From assembly GCA_038227995.1 (NCBI GenBank), contig JBBRPP010000005.1, positions 143,953 through 207,952 of the forward strand: a DNA stretch of 64,000 nucleotides. The letters are read 5' to 3'. Both the position numbers and the translations under genes were made by a program. The first letter of the stretch is position 1. Every line of letters starts with the position of its first letter. Shown in pieces: positions 25,405-33,055 of this stretch. The notes below the pieces were generated by a model. It worked only from the letters and a program-made list of their open reading frames with translations, did no database searches and had not been told where the DNA came from. The stretch comes from WLMZ01 sp038227995 (GTDB lineage: Bacteria > Actinomycetota > Acidimicrobiia > Acidimicrobiales > Ilumatobacteraceae).

Positions 25405-26364
25405 TCAGCGCAACGTTCGCTGGTGCAGGAGGTGGAGATGCGACACAGCGGCTGCATCGACGTCGGGTGCCCGTCCTGGCTGTGCCCAGCAGACGGCGGC
25501 AACGAGGAAGCTTCGGGCCGCCAAACATCGGGCGAACAGCCATGGGTCACCGAACGGTGCGGCCTCCTCGCCGAATGCCGAGAGATCCCATTCGAGCGGG
25601 CCGACACAGACGGCCTCGAAGTCGAGGAGAATCGGACCAGCGGAGGTGGCGACCAGATTCCCGCCGCGCCATGGGTCGCCGTGGAGCACCATCGGTGGAC
25701 CGGCTTCGTCCGCGAATTCGGCCAGGAGCCGGTCGCCTGCAGCGAGACAGAAGCGGCGCTCTTCAGGAGGAAGCGCGGGTGTGAGGCGCTGATCGCGATA
25801 CAGACCGTGCGCGGCTGCCAAGGTGTCGGTGAAGGTCGGCAGGGGTGCCTCGAACTCAGCCAGCGCGACGTGCGTGCGCTCGAGTGTCCGGACGGCGTCA
25901 GCGACTCCGATCTGCTCGTCGACAAGGTGGACCCGTTCGAGGAACAGCATGCGCAATCCCTCGATCTCGTGTGGACCGGGCGGGATCTGATCGCTGAATC
26001 GAACCACCGGAGCATCCGATCCGTGGAGGTGGTGAAGCACGGCGAACTCCCTGGCAAAGGAGTCGTCGCCGCCGCCGGGAAGCGTCGTGGTCGACACCTT
26101 GGCAACGATCGGTGACGAGCCGAGGTCAACGACCGTGTTGTTCGAGTCCTTGATGACGCTCGCCCCGACCGCGCTCAGACCATGGGCGGTCGCAACAGCC
26201 ACCACAGCACGTACCGCATTCGCTGCTCGCGCCGAGGTATTCATTCCTGCATTCCACCACGCCGGGGCGAACCGAGCGATCCAGATCTGGACTCGTTCAC
26301 GAACTGTGAAGGTCCGAAGTCTCTGATCATGGGATCGGTCCGGTTCAGTGGGAGAAGTGGACAT
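25405..26364 (-). CDS. aminoglycoside phosphotransferase (APH)-family kinase
   Basis: A kinase-fold protein of up to 319 residues. The catalytic loop is VLHGDPWRGGNLV and the metal-binding Asp is in ILLDFEAVCVGPLEWDLS; the N-lobe is VVDLGSSPIVAKVSTTT. The family phosphorylates small hydroxylated compounds (antibiotics, choline, sugars), so drug resistance should not be assumed. ATG 26364 overlaps the end of the MMPL gene by 20 nt, suggesting cotranscription; ATG 26244 gives a shorter protein starting at the domain. Confidence 0.8.
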   Translation of the reverse strand: MSTSPTEPDRSHDQRLRTFTVRERVQIWIARFAPAWWNAGMNTSARAANAVRAVVAVATAHGLSAVGASVIKDSNNTVVDLGSSPIVAKVSTTTLPGGGDDSFAREFAVLHHLHGSDAPVVRFSDQIPPGPHEIEGLRMLFLERVHLVDEQIGVADAVRTLERTHVALAEFEAPLPTFTDTLAAAHGLYRDQRLTPALPPEERRFCLAAGDRLLAEFADEAGPPMVLHGDPWRGGNLVATSAGPILLDFEAVCVGPLEWDLSAFGEEAAPFGDPWLFARCLAARSFLVAAVCWAQPGRAPDVDAAAVSHLHLLHQRTLR

Positions 26365-28531
26365 GGGGAAGTCGCTTGTCGAGCCACTCCGGGATCCACC
26401 AGTTGCGGTCGCCGAGCAGTTTCATGAGCGAGGGGACCAGCATCATCCGCACGACGGTGGCGTCGAGGAGGACGGCGAGGGCCAGGGTGATGCCCAGCTC
26501 GGTGGGCGGGATGGGTCCCGTGACGCCGAAGGCGATGAACACCACGATCATGATGAGTGCAGCGTTGGTGATGGGTCGGCCTGTGCGGGCGATGCCGTCG
26601 CGGATCGCGAGTTGGGTGTCGCCGGTGGCTTCGTAACGTTCGCGGATCGCAGCGAGCAGGAACAGTTGGTAGTCCATCGACAACCCGAAGAGGAGCGCGA
26701 AGAAGAACAGTGGTGCCCATGCGTCGACGAAGCCTTGGGGGTGGATGCCGATCAGGCTCGCGCCCCAGCCGTGTTGGAACACGAGGGTGGCGAACCCGAA
26801 CGCTGCGCCCACGCTGATGAAGTTGAGCAGGATCGAGGAGATCGCGAGGGCGAGGCTGCGGAACACGACCAGCAGGAGCACGAACGCGACGAGGGTGATG
26901 ACCGCGATCGCGATCGGTGCCCGTCCCGTGAGCACGCGGGTGAGGTCGTAATTCTGGGCAGCAGGTCCGCCGACGAGCGCGCTCGGAGCGGCCGTCGGGA
27001 TCGAGGTGCGCAGCCGGGCGATGAGGTCGGATGTCTTGGCGTCGTCGACGGCGGTGGTGGGTGTGATCCGCACGACGGCGCGTCCGCTGGTGTCGGACGG
27101 GGCGGAGACGATGCGGGCGTCGACGACACCAGCATCAGCAGTGGCGGTCGCGACGACCTGGGCGGCTTGTGTGGCGTCGACGGTGACGAACAGGGGTGCG
27201 GCCGCGCCGGGGCCGAACGAGGTGACGAGCATCTCGTAGCCGTCGCGGCTGGAGCGGCCCTTGTCGACGACGCGGGCGCCGGGCATGCCGAGACGCATCC
27301 CGAGCGCGGGTGAGGCGAGCAGGATCAACACGCCGAGCCCGGCTGCCAGCGTGGCGCCGGGTCGTTTCATCGCGCGGGCGGTCCATCGGGTCCAGCGTCC
27401 TTCGGCGGCACGGTCGGGGTCCTTCTTGCCGCGTGTGACGAGGACGCGGTCTCCGAGGGCGACGAGGAGTGCGGGCAGCAGGGTCAGCGCGGCTGCGGCG
27501 ACGGCGACGACGGAGAAGATCATGCCGAGCGCCATCGACCTGAACACCATCACGGGGACGAGAAACACGGCGGAGAGGGAGAGTACGACGGTCAGTGCCG
27601 ACAAGAACACGGCCTTGCCGGCGGTGTCGAGGGTGGACGCCATCGCATTCTCGGCGTCCTTGCCGTCCTCGCGTTCCTCTCGGTAGCGGGAGACGATGAA
27701 CAGGGCGTAGTCGATGCCGACGGCCAGCCCGATCATCATCGAGAAGTTCATCGACCACACAGACAGCGGGGTGAATGATGTGGCGAGGTGGAGACCGGCG
27801 AAACCAACAGCGATCCCGGAAATGGCGAGCAACAGCGGAAGGCCAGCGGCGATCGCGGACCCGAACGCGACGAACAGGAGCAACATCGTGGGCAGACCGG
27901 ACAGCAGCTCGGCCTTGTGGAGGGCCTGTTCGTTGGAGTTGTTGAAGTCGCTCCACACCGGCCATTCACCCGTGACCGCAGCGGTCGTGCCCTTGGCGAG
28001 CTGTAGTGACGCGACCCGATCGATCACGAGTCCTGCGGACTCGGGAAGCTGGGCGTCGTTGGAAGCTGCGAGCTCGACCGGGATCAACGCAGTGAGCCCG
28101 TCGGCCGAGATCAGACCCGAGTTTGCTGGCATCGACAACGGGTCAGCGACCGCTTTCACCCCGTCGGCGGCGGTGAGTGCCGTCACGATGGCGCTGACCC
28201 CGGTGCCGTCCGTGCTGAGCGGTGTGGTCTGGTGGACCACGACGACGGCGGCTTCGGCTCCGACGTGCGGGAAGTCGGTGCGCAACTCGTCGCGCACGCG
28301 TTGGGCGATCGATCCCTGAGCCTCCCAGCCGGCGCCCGAGAGCGCTCCGTTGACGGTGATCGCGAGCGGGGCTGCGCCGAGCGCGGCGATCAACCAGATG
28401 AGCATCAACGGCTTGCGCCGGCGGGCGGAGAACCGGCCGAGACGCGAGAACCAGTGATCGCGAGGGACCTCGGCGTCGATCGCCGATGGCAGCAGGGGCG
28501 GGTGCGGTTCGGTGATGGGGGCAATGGACAT
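26345..28531 (-). CDS. MMPL/RND-family membrane exporter
   Basis: A 728-residue transporter of the MMPL type with the RND plan twice: a first membrane helix, a large external loop (about 60-190), a bundle of membrane helices with the proton-relay region IGLAVGIDYALFIVSRYREER, then a repeat of helix, loop and bundle ending LFGLSMDYQLFLLAAIRERY. The two GxxxDY motifs are intact. The start ATG 28531 follows GAGGAG. Downstream of a CsoR/CstR-type repressor gene on the same strand, it is the probable target of that regulator. Substrate unknown: lipids, drugs or metal-related compounds. Confidence 0.88.
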   Translation of the reverse strand: MSIAPITEPHPPLLPSAIDAEVPRDHWFSRLGRFSARRRKPLMLIWLIAALGAAPLAITVNGALSGAGWEAQGSIAQRVRDELRTDFPHVGAEAAVVVVHQTTPLSTDGTGVSAIVTALTAADGVKAVADPLSMPANSGLISADGLTALIPVELAASNDAQLPESAGLVIDRVASLQLAKGTTAAVTGEWPVWSDFNNSNEQALHKAELLSGLPTMLLLFVAFGSAIAAGLPLLLAISGIAVGFAGLHLATSFTPLSVWSMNFSMMIGLAVGIDYALFIVSRYREEREDGKDAENAMASTLDTAGKAVFLSALTVVLSLSAVFLVPVMVFRSMALGMIFSVVAVAAAALTLLPALLVALGDRVLVTRGKKDPDRAAEGRWTRWTARAMKRPGATLAAGLGVLILLASPALGMRLGMPGARVVDKGRSSRDGYEMLVTSFGPGAAAPLFVTVDATQAAQVVATATADAGVVDARIVSAPSDTSGRAVVRITPTTAVDDAKTSDLIARLRTSIPTAAPSALVGGPAAQNYDLTRVLTGRAPIAIAVITLVAFVLLLVVFRSLALAISSILLNFISVGAAFGFATLVFQHGWGASLIGIHPQGFVDAWAPLFFFALLFGLSMDYQLFLLAAIRERYEATGDTQLAIRDGIARTGRPITNAALIMIVVFIAFGVTGPIPPTELGITLALAVLLDATVVRMMLVPSLMKLLGDRNWWIPEWLDKRLPHVHFSH

Positions 28532-28623
28532 CGGAGACTCCTCGTGAATCGGGGCGCGTTGAAGCAAGGGGGTGGGTGTGCGGTGAGCGGTATCGGTCCT
28601 CTCGAGCCGGGGGCTCGAGAGGT

Positions 28624-28890
28624 TCAGGCGAGTTTCATGAACATCTTCTGGACGTCCTCCAGCGCGTACCCCTCAGCCGCTGATTCGGGGTGAGCGATGC
28701 ACCAAGTCAGCCCGCTGGCGACGAGCAGGAACCCGGCCTGGTCGAGTGCCTTGCTCGCGGCCGACATCTGGGTGACGATGTCTCGGCAGTCGCGTGTCTC
28801 AGCGAGCATCTGCTGGATGCCGCGGATCTGTCCTTCGACCCGTCGCAGGCGGCGGGTCAGGTCGGCCACAGTGTTCTCGGGAATCTCCAT
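28624..28890 (-). CDS. CsoR/RcnR-family repressor, two-Cys (CstR-like) type
   Basis: An 88-residue all-helical repressor: ADLTRRLRRVEGQIRGIQQML is the family's N-terminal DNA-binding helix. Copper sensors of the CsoR type use Cys-His-Cys; here Cys35 and Cys64 are present at the right spacing (29 residues), but the His position, four before the second Cys, is Gly60. That Cys/Cys-only pattern is the one known for the persulfide sensor CstR. The ATG at 28890 follows AGAAGGAGG. Two palindromic sites with ATACC arms lie directly upstream, and the MMPL gene follows on the same strand. Confidence 0.82.
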   Translation of the reverse strand: MEIPENTVADLTRRLRRVEGQIRGIQQMLAETRDCRDIVTQMSAASKALDQAGFLLVASGLTWCIAHPESAAEGYALEDVQKMFMKLA

Positions 28891-28911
28891 CGTCGACGCC
28901 TCCTTCTCATG

Positions 28912-28927
28912 ATACCTGCAGGGGTAT
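28912..28927. promoter_or_regulatory. CsoR/CstR-type operator 1
   Basis: Palindrome ATACC-N6-GGTAT with a CCTGCAGG centre, about 22 bp upstream of the repressor gene's start codon. ATACC/GGTAT half-sites are typical of this repressor family. Confidence 0.65.
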
Positions 28928-28935
28928 ACTAATAG

Positions 28936-28951
28936 ATACCCTAGTGGGTAT
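28936..28951. promoter_or_regulatory. CsoR/CstR-type operator 2
   Basis: Perfect palindrome ATACCC-TAGT-GGGTAT, centred 24 bp from operator 1 (slightly more than two helical turns), so two repressor tetramers could bind the same face. Confidence 0.72.
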
Positions 28952-29335
28952 ACAACCAAATGCCGAAACCGAATGTTCTGCGATCCGGATGCTCCGCGGG
29001 CGTGATTCGCGCGCGTCATGCACTGTCGATCATTTCGGCAACGCGTACGACTCCTGCCGATAAACCGCGAATGGCCGCACCATGCTCGCCGTGCCAGCGT
29101 CAATGGCGTGGACGTCGTCGAGGACCTCGACGAGTTGACGCATCCATCGCATGCCCGCCGACCGATCCGGTCGACCGTCGAGTTCCGTCATCAACACCGC
29201 CGGCGTGCCCCCTCCACACCTGTCGGGTCAACACCGATCAGCCGTGGTGTCGGCGTTGCGATCCGTTCGATGAGCTCCCGACACGATCACCGGAATAACC
29301 GCGACGTCATTGATCGCGACGAGCCGCCTCGTACT

Positions 29336-29409
29336 TCGGGGTGCGCGTTCTGTTCGGTTCGCGTCTTTCCGAGGCGGGATAGAGAGGCAGATCGGTGTTT
29401 GGGCGCGAC
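29336..29409. repeat. attC-like repeat, copy 1
   Basis: Plus strand carries GCGCGTTCTG at the left and ends CAGATCGG-TG-TTTGGGCGC. Its right 60 bp align with the copy at 52834-52922. Edges approximate. Confidence 0.55.
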
Positions 29410-29420
29410 TCGGTCGGCTC

Positions 29421-29459
29421 GGGTGTCGATCCGGTGGGCGCTCCACCTGATCGACACCC
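29421..29459. repeat. 39-bp nested palindrome
   Basis: Outer arms GGGTGTCGATC / GATCGACACCC (11 bp, perfect) and inner arms GGTGG / CCACC around a short loop. It has no T-tract, so it is not an obvious terminator. It lies directly beside attC-like copy 1. Confidence 0.7.
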
Positions 29460-29557
29460 AATCGCCCCAACCGCGACTGGTATGAACAGGATTGGGAGGA
29501 TCCGATGTGGGCGTTCAACCTCAGATGCTCCCGAGCCAGTATTTACCGAGCGATACC

Positions 29558-29637
29558 GCCCCGAATGCCCGATAGTCGCTCCCGACGCAAGCGTGATCAC
29601 GCGAGCAGAACGACCCACACCAGTCGTCATACGGCGC
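29558..29637. repeat. attC-like repeat, copy 2
   Basis: Begins GCCCCGAATGCCC and contains GACGCAAGCGTGATCACG and GAGCAGAACGACC, the shared core. The right end is poorly conserved. Edges approximate. Confidence 0.6.
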
Positions 29638-29722
29638 ATAGTGCCCAGTGAGAATAGGACGTGTCGAGTCAGACCAGAATCCGCGCCGGGCTCGCACTGG
29701 TTGGTCATGCTTGATTCTGCAG

Positions 29723-29813
29723 CTTCGGGGCGCGTCACGTCCCGTTCGCTCTTCGCTCGCGATGCAAGAGCAATCACCCGTGCGGAACGACGAGCGTGAG
29801 ATCGGGTCAAGTG
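29723..29813. repeat. attC-like repeat, copy 3
   Basis: Contains the core GATGCAAGAGCAATCACC and GCGGAACGACGAGCG and ends GAGATCGGGTCAAGTGC. The TCA in that end is the stop codon of the minus-strand lipoprotein gene at 29807. Confidence 0.65.
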
Positions 29814-30304
29814 CTCGCGTACGGCAGCACTGCATCGATGACGTAGGTGTTCGTCAGGCTGAGAGCCAGGACCACGATGACACGAGTCGCCTGTGGTGCC
29901 TGCTGGCCGCGTGGCAGCTCGGGGAAAGGGATGTCGAACTTCACTCTGGTCGGGAGCCCCGATCTTGATGGCGTGTCGGTGCGTTCGGCATCGGCGAGAA
30001 GCAAGTCGGTTCTGGCCAGCTCGGTGGCGTTTCCAGACATCCGGTGATCCGGATCCTGGCACGCAGCGATGGCGTCTTGATCGTTCCGGCGGACAGCCTC
30101 GATGAAGTCCCCGAGCACGATCACCGGATTCGACGAAGCACACTCAGGAACGGTTGACGGCTGGTGGGTGCCGACCGGCTGGGAAGCGGGCACCACGATT
30201 GACGTGGTGTGCAGTGTGACCGCTTGGGAGCTCTTGGATCGTCCCGAGGAAGCTGAACATCCGACGGTCGTCAACAGGGCGATCAACACACCGTCACCAA
30301 GCAT
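29807..30304 (-). CDS. cassette lipoprotein of unknown function
   Basis: A 165-residue predicted lipoprotein: MLGDGVLIALLTTVGCSAS with Cys16 as the likely lipidated residue (the -3 position is Thr, so the lipobox is imperfect). The exported part includes a helix VIVLGDFIEAVRRNDQDAIAACQDPDHR reminiscent of SnoaL/NTF2-like proteins and ends LALSLTNTYVIDAVLPYAST. The ATG at 30304 is preferred; a GTG at 30322 is possible. The gene is flanked by attC-like copies and its stop codon lies inside the left one. A similar plan is seen in the lipoprotein at 55389. Confidence 0.65.
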   Translation of the reverse strand: MLGDGVLIALLTTVGCSASSGRSKSSQAVTLHTTSIVVPASQPVGTHQPSTVPECASSNPVIVLGDFIEAVRRNDQDAIAACQDPDHRMSGNATELARTDLLLADAERTDTPSRSGLPTRVKFDIPFPELPRGQQAPQATRVIVVLALSLTNTYVIDAVLPYAST

Positions 30305-30363
30305 CCGTGCGGATCGTGTCACGTGACTCAGACGACCTCGCCGGTGGCACCGGTTCCCCAAAC

Positions 30364-30446
30364 GCGCCGAAATGCCGGATCCTCGCTCATGACGCAAGCG
30401 CGATGTCTGGCGCAGAACGACGTACGCAAGATCGGCAGTTTGGCGC
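30364..30446. repeat. attC-like repeat, copy 4 (clearest example)
   Basis: 83 bp. Left end GCGCCGAAATGCCGGATC, right end GATCGGCAGTTTGGCGC; the two are complementary except for one mismatch pair in each half and a single extra G in the left arm. Core CGCAAGCGCGATGTC and GCGCAGAACGACG between. This is the R/L-box plan of integron attC sites, with an extrahelical base and GTT in the right arm. Confidence 0.75.
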
Positions 30447-30511
30447 TCAAAACCTGACGGCCTCATGGAGTCGGCACGTCGATCTGGCCATCGACTCACG
30501 CCGGGCGGCTG

Positions 30512-30883
30512 TCAAGGCGCTGGCGGGCTTCCACATCCGGGGTCGGCGCCTGGTGGGGCCTCGAACCGAACACCGTCGGAAACCGGCGAGTCGAGCGTGA
30601 TCGTCTGTTCGATGAACCCACACTCCATGGTGCAGGACTCGCCTGCCTTGGCAACGCTCTTGGCGAAGGCAGAGATGACGACAACGTCTCCGCGAATGTC
30701 AACGTCGATACCGTCCGGCTGCTTGGCGCAGAACGGCGTTCTCGGGTATCTCGTCGCGACGGTCAAGGTGCGTCGGTCAGCAGAAACCTTCACGGAAAAT
30801 GGCACAACGGCCGTCCGATCGGTGCCGTCGTGTCCACAATCGGGCAGGACGAGGACCAACCCAACGAGAGCCAACCTTCTCAC
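30512..30883 (-). CDS. small cassette lipoprotein-like secreted protein
   Basis: A 123-residue protein with a short signal sequence MRRLALVGLVLVLPDCGHDG; Cys16 may be lipidated, but Pro-Asp before it makes the lipobox poor. The rest contains four more Cys (FCAKQ, ESCTMEC, GCGSP) and beta-type strands (RRTLTVATRYPRTPF, GDVVVISAF). No family recognised. It is flanked by attC-like copies 4 and 5 and is on the minus strand like its neighbours. Confidence 0.6.
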   Translation of the reverse strand: MRRLALVGLVLVLPDCGHDGTDRTAVVPFSVKVSADRRTLTVATRYPRTPFCAKQPDGIDVDIRGDVVVISAFAKSVAKAGESCTMECGFIEQTITLDSPVSDGVRFEAPPGADPGCGSPPAP

Positions 30884-30921
30884 GCCACAAAGCGTCTCAC
30901 GAAGTGAGGTGCAGTATCGCC

Positions 30922-30997
30922 GCGCCGCCGCGAATGCCGGGTCCTTCGCGCTGGCGCAAGAGCAATCTCGACCACCGACACCGACCGTCGATCGCGC
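30922..30997. repeat. attC-like repeat, copy 5
   Basis: Left end GCGCCGCCGCGAATGCCGGG and core GCGCAAGAGCAATCTCG match copies 3 and 4; the right arm is less conserved (CGTCGATCGCGC). It separates the lipoprotein gene at 30512 from the toxin-antitoxin pair. Confidence 0.55.
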
Positions 30998-31045
30998 ATC
31001 AGGGCCACCGACGCTCGCTGCGAATCAGCGGTCGGGGACATGTGG

Positions 31046-31480
31046 TCAGTCGATCTCGACTGTGCGCCAACTGATGTTCTCGGCGTCGAGGATCTCTGGC
31101 AGGACACCTCGGGCGGCTTCAATCGACAGGAGCATGATGGCGTCGAGCACGAGTCCGGTTGCAGCGGCTTCGAGGTTCAAGACGTTGAGGCGCGGGTGGC
31201 GCTCGGACAACTCGGCCATCACTGGAACCGTCGAGCGCGGGTCGGGGAGTCCGATGGTCTCGGGCGGCGACAGCAAGCTGCGAATCGCCGTCTTCTGGTG
31301 GGCGGCATCGAGACCAAGAAACGGACCCGAGAGGTGTCCTCCGGCTCCGATGACGGCGGCACGGCAGGCCCGGTAGTACCAATACGTCGTGGTGTGACGG
31401 TCGCCTTCCTCGTCGAGGCCGACGAGGAGTTCTTCGATCAGGAGCCGGTCGTCGAGGATGATCGTGGGAACGACGGCCAC
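31046..31480 (-). CDS. putative toxin partner of an AbrB-type antitoxin (unknown family)
   Basis: A 144-residue protein beginning with GTG directly after the TAG of the AbrB-like gene, the usual tight layout of a toxin-antitoxin operon. The N-terminal TIILDDRLLIEELLVG and the C-terminal LVLDAIMLLSIEAARG and PEILDAENISWRTVEID vaguely recall PIN-domain toxins, but the full set of acidic PIN residues cannot be assigned by eye. No signal peptide or membrane helix. Function as toxin is inferred from context only. Confidence 0.55.
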   Translation of the reverse strand: MAVVPTIILDDRLLIEELLVGLDEEGDRHTTTYWYYRACRAAVIGAGGHLSGPFLGLDAAHQKTAIRSLLSPPETIGLPDPRSTVPVMAELSERHPRLNVLNLEAAATGLVLDAIMLLSIEAARGVLPEILDAENISWRTVEID

Positions 31481-31720
31481 CTACTGATCGGCCAGGTCTG
31501 GGTCCTCGATGCTGGCGAGGCCGGCCTCGTAACGGTCTCGGAGCACGTGGCGGAGTTCGCGGCGTGCGGTCTGCATGCCGCCAGGGACGATGAGGGCGGC
31601 ATCGCCGAGATCGATGATCCCTACTTCGCCCCCGTGTTCGATGCCCCACCGATGGCGAAGCTCGGCAGGCAGATTGGTCTGGCCGCGGTGAGACACCTTG
31701 GCCGTCGAGGTACCGGACAT
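31481..31720 (-). CDS. AbrB/SpoVT-type antitoxin
   Basis: A 79-residue swapped-hairpin DNA-binding protein: AKVSHRGQTNLPAELRHRWGIEHGGEVGIIDLGDAALIVPGG fits the AbrB/MazE fold, followed by a helical tail for toxin binding. The ATG at 31720 begins right before the domain; a longer in-frame start upstream has no support. The toxin candidate starts immediately after the stop codon. It would repress its own operon and neutralise the partner. Confidence 0.78.
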   Translation of the reverse strand: MSGTSTAKVSHRGQTNLPAELRHRWGIEHGGEVGIIDLGDAALIVPGGMQTARRELRHVLRDRYEAGLASIEDPDLADQ

Positions 31721-31822
31721 GTCTGCATTGTAAACAGGGATGAACGACAAAGCATCGCTCTGAGCACCAGTCTCCCCGCGAGCCCGTTCCCGAAGTACCA
31801 CCCTGCCGTCGAGTGAGATTGT

Positions 31823-31869
31823 TGGAGCCCAGAGAGAGAATCGAACTCTCGACCTTTTCATTACGAGTG
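31823..31869 (-). tRNA. 3' fragment of tRNA-Thr(CGT), attachment-site remnant
   Basis: On the minus strand the sequence runs from the anticodon loop ACTCGTAATG through GGTC, a complete T arm (GAGAG-TTCGATT-CTCTC), the 3' acceptor strand TCTGGGC and TCCA. The 5' half of the tRNA is absent; the preceding bases do not form D or anticodon stems. Such a 3' fragment is what integration of an element into a tRNA gene leaves at its far end. It marks the probable left border of the mobile island, the element lying at higher coordinates. Confidence 0.75.
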
Positions 31870-32081
31870 GCTTGTCGGCCAGGTTGGCTGGTGTTGCCTG
31901 ATCACGCCTCGTCCGGATGTGCCCTGCTCAGAGCGCCTTTCTGGGCTACTGCTGTGTTGCCTCGTCCTGCCTGATCTCGCCTGGTGCTGAAATTTCTGTG
32001 ACCAATTTGTGACCAAAACGAGGCGCCTCACTCGTCCCGCGACACGCCCCGGCTGCACGGCGGTCCTGATCGAACAGACCC

Positions 32082-32293
32082 TCACGTCGGAGCGGCGAGC
32101 CGATGCTCTCGAAGTGCGGCGAACTCGAGCGCAGCGCGCACATGGTCGGCACCGAACTCTGGGAGGTCGGCCATGATGTCATCACTGCTCATGCCAGATG
32201 CCAGGTACTCCAGTACGTCGTACACCATGATCCTCGTGCCGACGAAGCACGGCTCCGGCCGCGCACGTCCGCACGCACGTCGACCAACGACAT
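32082..32293 (-). pseudogene. DUF433 antitoxin, probably frameshifted
   Basis: The C-terminal two thirds match DUF433 (GTRIMVYDVLEYLASGMSSDDIMADLPEF and ALEFAALREHRLAA), antitoxins usually paired with DUF5615 toxins. Upstream of PEPCFVGTRI the frame has no natural start; a start ATG at 32293 (MSLVDVRADVRG) is in another frame, so a one-base shift near 32255 is likely. No DUF5615 gene follows; only a short GLFDQDRR-like trace remains before the tRNA fragment. Decayed toxin-antitoxin locus; an unshifted short form starting at a rare codon cannot be excluded. Confidence 0.5.
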
Positions 32294-32394
32294 CAGATCC
32301 ACGACCGCGGGAGTAGGTCTGAGCTCTGGACGCGCTGGTCGACTCTCTTGTGCGCTTCACGAATCGATGTCGGGCTCGCGGGTATGGTGAGTGC

Positions 32395-32583
32395 ATGGTT
32401 CGCACGTTGGATCTACATCGCTGGGCCGGCCAATGGGTCGCCGTAGATCCCGATGGTCACGTCCACGCGTCGGCGGAGGAACTGTCCGACCTGATTGCTC
32501 ACGCCGAACAGCTGGAGGCCGACGACCTCGAGATCATGCGCGCCCCGGTGCCTGGCGAGCCTGTCGCGTTCGGTCTTGGCTGA
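32395..32583 (+). CDS. 62-residue protein, paralogue of the one at 42160
   Basis: A short acidic protein starting MVRTLDLHRWAGQWVAVD and ending EIMRAPVPGEPVAFGLG. The paralogue at 42160 shares the start MVRTLDL, the W.G.WVAVD segment and the ending VMRAP...EPV.YGLG, so this is a real family although unknown to me. Its TGA overlaps the TTG start of the aspartyl-protease-like gene (TTGGCTGA), giving a two-gene unit. This plan (small DUF5678-like partner plus retropepsin-like protein) suggests joint function; inference. Confidence 0.68.
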   Translation: MVRTLDLHRWAGQWVAVDPDGHVHASAEELSDLIAHAEQLEADDLEIMRAPVPGEPVAFGLG

Positions 32584-33055
32584 CGCCTGGGTCTTCGGCT
32601 ACACCGACTTCGGTGAGTCGCACGGAACGCTCGGTCGGCCGGTTCTTCGGGCTGCTCTGCGCGTGGCGGTTCCGGGCTGGCGGTCGTCGTTCACTGCGTT
32701 GATCGACACGGGCGGTCCGCTGACCGTTGTCTCCGAGGAAGTAATCGCGTCAGCGGGCGACGCGGCAGTCGCCACGGGACAGACGCTCCCGATCCGGCTC
32801 GGTGGCCGCGCGTTCGAGGCTCGATTGTTTGAACTCGCCTTGCAAGCGATTCCGCCCGTCGGGTCCAACGATGCTCGACGGTCATGGCACGGACTCGCCG
32901 GGGTGCTCGATCCGTGGCCGCACCAGGGAACCTCCGTCATCCTCGGGCAAATCGGGTTCATGGAGAACTTCACGGTCACGTTCGGTCCCGATCACTTCGC
33001 CGTCGAACCCGGCAACGTTTTTGGGAATCGCTTCCGGCCGATCGACAGCGTCTGA
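32576..33055 (+). CDS. retropepsin-like aspartyl-protease-fold protein
   Basis: A 159-residue protein with the active-site pattern ALIDTGGPLTVVSEEV (hydrophobic-D-T-G) near residue 40 and a second-half strand SVILGQIGFMENFTVTFG typical of single-domain aspartyl proteases that work as dimers. There is no signal peptide. The only sensible start is TTG 32576, overlapping the upstream gene by 8 nt, which implies coupled translation. Substrate unknown. An attC-like copy follows at about 33112. Confidence 0.7.
   Translation: MADAWVFGYTDFGESHGTLGRPVLRAALRVAVPGWRSSFTALIDTGGPLTVVSEEVIASAGDAAVATGQTLPIRLGGRAFEARLFELALQAIPPVGSNDARRSWHGLAGVLDPWPHQGTSVILGQIGFMENFTVTFGPDHFAVEPGNVFGNRFRPIDSV

Larger units (their letters stand above)
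28952..29806. other. intergenic start of the accessory region, no convincing gene
   Basis: About 855 bp in which no frame looks like a real protein on either strand. It holds an 80-bp stretch bounded by TGCCGAAA/TTTCGGCA (28961-29040), a strong 39-bp palindrome (29421-29459) and three copies of the attC-like repeat (about 29336-29409, 29558-29637, 29723-29813). It looks like cassette sites that have lost their genes. Confidence 0.6.

Noticed and set aside
25405..26364. Calling the APH-family gene an aminoglycoside-resistance determinant
   Set aside because: The kinase motifs are generic for the superfamily, which includes many metabolic kinases; nothing in sequence or context shows drug specificity.
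29307..30143. Long minus-strand open frame at the start of the accessory region
   Set aside because: It spans several repeat copies and the lipoprotein gene in another frame, with Arg-rich antisense-like composition; no start signal or domain.
31823..31869. Functional tRNA-Thr gene
   Set aside because: Only the 3' half can be folded; D arm, 5' acceptor strand and the 5' anticodon stem are absent.
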